Below the pieces are notes generated by a model. That model searched no databases and was not told the DNA's origin. It saw only the letters and a list, made by a program, of their open reading frames with translations. A program made the translations under genes and the position numbers. From a virus, in the IMG/VR virus record IMGVR_UViG_3300030419_002553, positions 1-24,027 of that record: 24,027 bases of DNA; one strand, 5' to 3'. Below, in pieces: positions 20,253 through 24,027 of the stretch (position 1 is the first letter of the stretch; every line of letters starts with the position of its first letter).

Positions 20253-22748
20253 ATGAATTTTTACACAAATGTTCTTCAACGTGGAAACAATCTCCATGTT
20301 CGTGCTGTTGTTAACGGTGAACGACAGAACTTCAAGGTTTCATATCGGCCTACTCTATTCTCTCCTGTCAATCAAGAAACTGGATACAAGACATTAGAAG
20401 GAACACCAGTTTTACCAAGACACTTTGACACAATGAAAGAGGCAAAAGATTGGGTTGAGTCCTATGGAAGTCAGCCAGAGTTGGTGTATGGTAGCACTCA
20501 ATACGCATACAACTATATCTCTGACACATATGAAGGCCACATTGATTGGGACTTAGACAGAATACTCATCGTCACGATTGATATAGAAGTTGAATGTGAA
20601 AATGGGTTTCCTGCTGTGCGTACAGCAGAAGAACCAATGTTATCAATCACGGTCAAGAACCACCAGAACAAAAAGATTGTGGTGTTTGGACTTCATGAGT
20701 TTCAGAATGACCGTGATGATGTTACCTACATTCATTGTGAGAGTGAGGTTCACCTACTCAAAGAGTTTCTAGTATTTTGGGAGAGACACCAGCCTGATGT
20801 AATTACAGGATGGAACACAGAGTTCTTTGATATTCCCTATCTCTGTAATCGTATCACAAAACTGTTTGGTGAAGATGAATTAAAACGTCTGTCACCTTGG
20901 GGTGTAGTTTATTCCAAAGATATTTACAAGATGGGCAGAAACCATCAGGTTTATGCGATACAGGGTGTGGCTGGACTTGACTACTTTGACCTATATCAGA
21001 AGTTTACCTATACTGCACAAGAGTCCTATCGTCTGGATCACATTGCGTTTGTCGAGTTAGGTGAAAAGAAAGCTGGTAATCCCTACGAGACTTTTAGAGA
21101 TTGGTATCAGAAAGACTATCAATCGTTTATCGAATACAACATACAAGACGTTGAGATTGTCGATAAGCTAGAGGATAAGATGAAGTTGATTGAACTTTGT
21201 CTCACGATGGCCTATGATGGAAAGGTAAACTATACAGATGTTCTTGGGACTGTCCGTTATTGGGATACTGTGATATACAACTATCTCAAGGAAAAAAACA
21301 TCGTCATTCCACAAAAGAAGCCACATGACAAAGCCAAGCAGTTTGAGGGTGCATATGTAAAAGACCCACAAGTAGGTATGCACAAATGGGTTATGTCTTT
21401 TGATTTGAACAGTCTGTATCCGCACCTTATCATGCAGTACAATATTTCACCTGAGACACTTATTCCCTCTGATGAAGAAGCACCAGAGAAGATGGTAGAT
21501 AAGATTCTTGAGGGTAAGATTACTAACGATACGCAATATTGCATGGCTCCTAACGGTGCGTTCTTTCGTAAAGATAAAAGGGGGTTTCTTCCAGAGTTAA
21601 TGGAGACTATCTACAATGACAGGGTTAAGTACAAAAAACTTCTGTTGGAATCTAAACAGAAATTTGAGGACACTAAGGACAAAAGGTATCTCAAAGATAT
21701 CTCAAGGTATGAGAACATTCAGATGGCCAAAAAGATATCCCTTAATAGTGCGTATGGTGCTATTGGGAATAGTTGGTTTCGGTATTTTGATTTGCGAAAC
21801 GCTGAAGCGATTACAACTAGCGGTCAGTTATCTATACGATGGATTGAAAAGGCACTTAACATATATCTCAATAAACTTCTTAATACTGAGAACGAAGATT
21901 ATGTTGTGGCTTCGGATACGGATTCGGTATACATCACGTTTGAGAAACTTGTTGACAAAGTGTTTAAGGATGGAGCGTCAACTGAAAAGATCGTCAACTT
22001 CTTGGACAAGGTTGCAAGTGAGAAGTTGGAACCATTTATTGATAAGTCTTACTCGCATCTTGCTAAGGAAATGAACGCATATGACCAGAAAATGGTCATG
22101 AAACGTGAAGTGATTGCGGATAAGGGTATCTGGACTGCAAAGAAAAGATACATCCTTAACTGCTGGGATATCGAAGGTGTGCGATATCATGAACCCAAAC
22201 TCAAGATGATGGGCATCGAAGCAGTCAAAAGTTCGACTCCTGCACCATGTCGAGACAAGATCAAAGAGGCCATGAATATTATCATGACCGGCGATGAGAA
22301 AATGCTAAATACCTTTATACAGGAGTTTAGAGAAGAGTTCATGAAACTACCACCAGAAGATATTGCGTTTCCTAGAAGTTGTAACGGTGTGCAGAAATTT
22401 AGAGGTGAACATTCTCTGTATGCAAAGGGTGCTCCTATTCATGTGAAGGGAGCCATACTGTATAATTACCTTCTGGATAAGAAAAAGTTAGGACACAAGT
22501 TTCCTGCCATTCAAGAGGGAGACAAGGTGAAGTTTATAAATCTGAAACAACCAAACATTTATCAGTCAAGTGCGTTTTCTTTTATGACTTCTTTTCCGAA
22601 AGAACTTGACTTGATGGACAAAATAGACTATGATGTACAGTTCGATAAGAGTTTTGTGGAGCCACTAAGGTTTATCACAGATAAAATTAATTGGTTGATT
22701 GATGACAGTTATGGACAGCAAGGATCGTTAGAGGAGTTTTTTAGTTGA
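20253..22748 (+). CDS. 43: gp43 DNA polymerase (family B)
   Basis: 831 residues, slightly shorter than T4 gp43 (898). Exonuclease motif I is at residues about 110-112 (VTIDIEVECENG), Exo II around GWNTEFFDIPYLC (186-198) and Exo III in SFIEYNIQDVEI. The polymerase active site has motif A SFDLNSLYPHLIMQY (Asp384), motif B KKISLNSAYGAIGN (about 493-506) and motif C ASDTDSVYITF (Asp555, Asp557). It is complete and should replicate the phage genome with proofreading. The promoter at 20218 places the transcript start at or very near the ATG, and there is no good ribosome site within reach, so a leaderless message is possible. It lies between the TET-like and methyltransferase genes. Confidence 0.97.
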   Translation: MNFYTNVLQRGNNLHVRAVVNGERQNFKVSYRPTLFSPVNQETGYKTLEGTPVLPRHFDTMKEAKDWVESYGSQPELVYGSTQYAYNYISDTYEGHIDWDLDRILIVTIDIEVECENGFPAVRTAEEPMLSITVKNHQNKKIVVFGLHEFQNDRDDVTYIHCESEVHLLKEFLVFWERHQPDVITGWNTEFFDIPYLCNRITKLFGEDELKRLSPWGVVYSKDIYKMGRNHQVYAIQGVAGLDYFDLYQKFTYTAQESYRLDHIAFVELGEKKAGNPYETFRDWYQKDYQSFIEYNIQDVEIVDKLEDKMKLIELCLTMAYDGKVNYTDVLGTVRYWDTVIYNYLKEKNIVIPQKKPHDKAKQFEGAYVKDPQVGMHKWVMSFDLNSLYPHLIMQYNISPETLIPSDEEAPEKMVDKILEGKITNDTQYCMAPNGAFFRKDKRGFLPELMETIYNDRVKYKKLLLESKQKFEDTKDKRYLKDISRYENIQMAKKISLNSAYGAIGNSWFRYFDLRNAEAITTSGQLSIRWIEKALNIYLNKLLNTENEDYVVASDTDSVYITFEKLVDKVFKDGASTEKIVNFLDKVASEKLEPFIDKSYSHLAKEMNAYDQKMVMKREVIADKGIWTAKKRYILNCWDIEGVRYHEPKLKMMGIEAVKSSTPAPCRDKIKEAMNIIMTGDEKMLNTFIQEFREEFMKLPPEDIAFPRSCNGVQKFRGEHSLYAKGAPIHVKGAILYNYLLDKKKLGHKFPAIQEGDKVKFINLKQPNIYQSSAFSFMTSFPKELDLMDKIDYDVQFDKSFVEPLRFITDKINWLIDDSYGQQGSLEEFFS

Positions 22749-23938
22749 CACGATATAAAAGATATACGCTAGATGACCTAGAAAAAAGTGCATCTCGCAA
22801 AAGATTTACATACATTTCGTTTTTTGCAGGGGGCGGTGGATCATCTGCTGGTTACAAACTTGCGGGCGGAGACTGTCGATTTGTAAATGAGTTTCAACAG
22901 GTCGCAGTGAATACATACCTTGCAAACTGGCCAGAAACTCCTCACATATGCGGCGATATCAAGAGCGTCACTGGTAAACAGATCATGGAGATGACAGGAC
23001 TCAAGGTAGGTGAATTGGATATACTGGATGGAAGTCCACCATGCCCACCATTCTCTATGAGCGGTACAAAACAAAAAGGATGGAAGAAAACCAAAGTCGC
23101 ATACGGTATGAAACAGGAAAATATCGAAGACTTGACATGGGAAATGATACGCATCACAAAAGAAATGATGCCTAAGGTAGTCATATGCGAGAATGTCAAG
23201 GGATTGACAATGGAGTATGCAAAGGGCCACCTTGATCGAATGGTGAAAGATTTTGAAGCACTTGGATACAATACCACATACAAAGTTCTGAACGGTATTC
23301 ATTTCGGTGTTCCGCAAAAACGTCAGAGAGTGTTTATCGTATCCATACGAGAGGATGTTATGGATGATATCGGCATGACATGGATGACTCTTGATCACGT
23401 ATTTCCAGAGGGTGCAAATGAAGAGCCTACTCTGGAAACTGCAATCGGTGATCTAAGACTTGACAACGAGAACGCAGTAGAAGCGATAGAGCTGTGCAAT
23501 GCAATGAAAAAGAGTGCAAAGTACAAGTGGCTAAAGAGGCTACCAAAGAACCCTGACAAAGTAGTATCTGTAGGCGATGACGTTGTGGGGCCATGGTATG
23601 ACAAAGTAATTGCACATAGAGAGAAGTGGGGCAAAACAGTTCCGAAAAAGAAAACTTCATTCTATCAGTCTCGCAGAGTTCCTTGGAATCAAGCATCGCA
23701 CACTCTATCAGAACAGGGATTGCAGACAAGTCTTGCGGTTCACCTTCATGCGGAAGAGGATAGAGTGTATACCACCAAAGAGAGTAAGCGCATCATGACT
23801 CTTCCAGAAGACTATATTCTCACAGGAACACTCAATGAACGCCTTGCAAGAATAGGATTGATGGTTGCACCTATGATGATGAAATACCTTGCAGAGAGCA
23901 TATACGAGAAAGTATTGCAACCATATAATCGCACATGA
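22745..23938 (+). CDS. C5-cytosine DNA methyltransferase
   Basis: 397 residues from a TTG that overlaps the gp43 stop (TTGA), with GAGGAG upstream. All core motifs are visible: I FFAGGGGSSAGY (about 26-37), IV DGSPPCPPFS with catalytic Cys100, VI ICENVKGL (about 147-154), VIII VPQKRQRVFIV (Gln191-Arg195) and motif X near LNERLARIGLMVAPMM. The region between VIII and X is the target recognition domain (about 200-320). It is expected to methylate cytosine at C5 in phage and/or host DNA; the target site cannot be read from the sequence. Proximity to a TET/JBP-like gene suggests a joint modification role. It is translationally coupled to gp43. Confidence 0.93.
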   Translation: MTRYKRYTLDDLEKSASRKRFTYISFFAGGGGSSAGYKLAGGDCRFVNEFQQVAVNTYLANWPETPHICGDIKSVTGKQIMEMTGLKVGELDILDGSPPCPPFSMSGTKQKGWKKTKVAYGMKQENIEDLTWEMIRITKEMMPKVVICENVKGLTMEYAKGHLDRMVKDFEALGYNTTYKVLNGIHFGVPQKRQRVFIVSIREDVMDDIGMTWMTLDHVFPEGANEEPTLETAIGDLRLDNENAVEAIELCNAMKKSAKYKWLKRLPKNPDKVVSVGDDVVGPWYDKVIAHREKWGKTVPKKKTSFYQSRRVPWNQASHTLSEQGLQTSLAVHLHAEEDRVYTTKESKRIMTLPEDYILTGTLNERLARIGLMVAPMMMKYLAESIYEKVLQPYNRT

Positions 23939-24027
23939 AAGTACTATACAATGGCTCCTGTCCCATATGCAGTAAAGAAATAGACCACTACAAAAAACAC
24001 TCTACGAATATAGAGTACGAAGACCTA
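23935..24027 (+). CDS. DCC-family (DUF393) thiol-disulphide oxidoreductase-like protein, 5' part (cut by window end)
   Basis: 31 codons to the window end, still open. MKVLYNGSCPICSKEIDHYK is characteristic of the DCC/DUF393 family, in which the Y-x-G-x-C-P-x-C motif holds a putative redox CxxC (Cys9, Cys12). The ATG overlaps the TGA stop of the methyltransferase (ATGA), so it belongs to the same operon. The rest of the gene, and any neighbour such as a glycosyltransferase, lies outside the window. Confidence 0.75.
   Translation, partial: MKVLYNGSCPICSKEIDHYKKHSTNIEYEDL

Noticed and set aside
22745-22775. TTGACA over the gp43 stop, as in the other nested promoters.
   Set aside because: No -10-like hexamer occurs 16-19 nt downstream, so it is probably only the TTG start and TGA stop overlap.
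1-24027. tRNA genes, CRISPR arrays, insertion sequences and phage attachment sites.
   Set aside because: No cloverleaf-like sequence, regularly spaced repeat, transposase or direct-repeat pair was seen by eye; a dedicated scan would be needed to exclude a divergent tRNA.

Overview
This window is part of the genome of a T4-like (contractile-tailed) marine myovirus. gp32, gp41, gp43, gp4, gp26, gp48, gp53, gp54 and gp27 homologues are recognisable. They are mixed with small AT-rich genes and auxiliary genes typical of marine T4-like phages of cyanobacteria and SAR11-type bacteria: an IscA/HesB-like Fe-S carrier, glutaredoxins and 2-oxoglutarate/Fe(II) oxygenases. No photosynthesis gene is visible, so the host is left open; an alphaproteobacterial host such as Pelagibacter is as plausible as a cyanobacterium. 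No tRNA, CRISPR or insertion sequence was seen.

Layout. (1) 1-1014, plus strand: C-terminal part of the ssDNA-binding protein gp32 and a small exported protein, ending at a bidirectional terminator (1031-1064). (2) 1077-5836, minus strand, a late structural block read from right to left: gp4 head completion, a conserved virion protein, gp54 tail-tube initiator, gp26, a gp51-like protein reached by a probable -1 ribosomal frameshift, a small EF-hand membrane protein, and a gp29-like tape measure. The order tube protein, chaperone, frameshifted chaperone, tape measure resembles lambda V-G-GT-H. (3) 5841-9067, plus strand: a T4-type late promoter, then gp48, gp53 and gp27-like baseplate genes. 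(4) 9136-15724, plus strand: a dense run of small accessory genes (P-loop kinase, SprT-like metallopeptidase, many short unknowns, IscA-like protein, a lipoprotein, an ABM-like protein, a broken Rieske-type oxygenase, a staphylococcal-nuclease homologue). They are driven by strong sigma70-like promoters whose -35 boxes often contain the upstream stop codon. (5) 15770-24027, plus strand: replication and DNA modification, with gp41 helicase, a 2OG-Fe(II) oxygenase, two tandem glutaredoxins, a TET/JBP-like dioxygenase, DNA polymerase gp43, a C5-cytosine methyltransferase and the start of a DCC-family thiol oxidoreductase.

The most notable points are: a TET/JBP-like dioxygenase and a C5-methyltransferase flanking gp43, which together would be expected to make 5-hydroxymethylcytosine (or further oxidised or decorated cytosine) in phage DNA; a perfect T TTT TTC slippery site on the last two sense codons of gp26, opening into an ATG-less gp51-like frame; a Rieske-oxygenase homologue that has lost its Rieske cluster motif and carries a frame break; and promoters of both classes nested over stop codons. 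All functions are inferred from reading the sequence; no database search was run.
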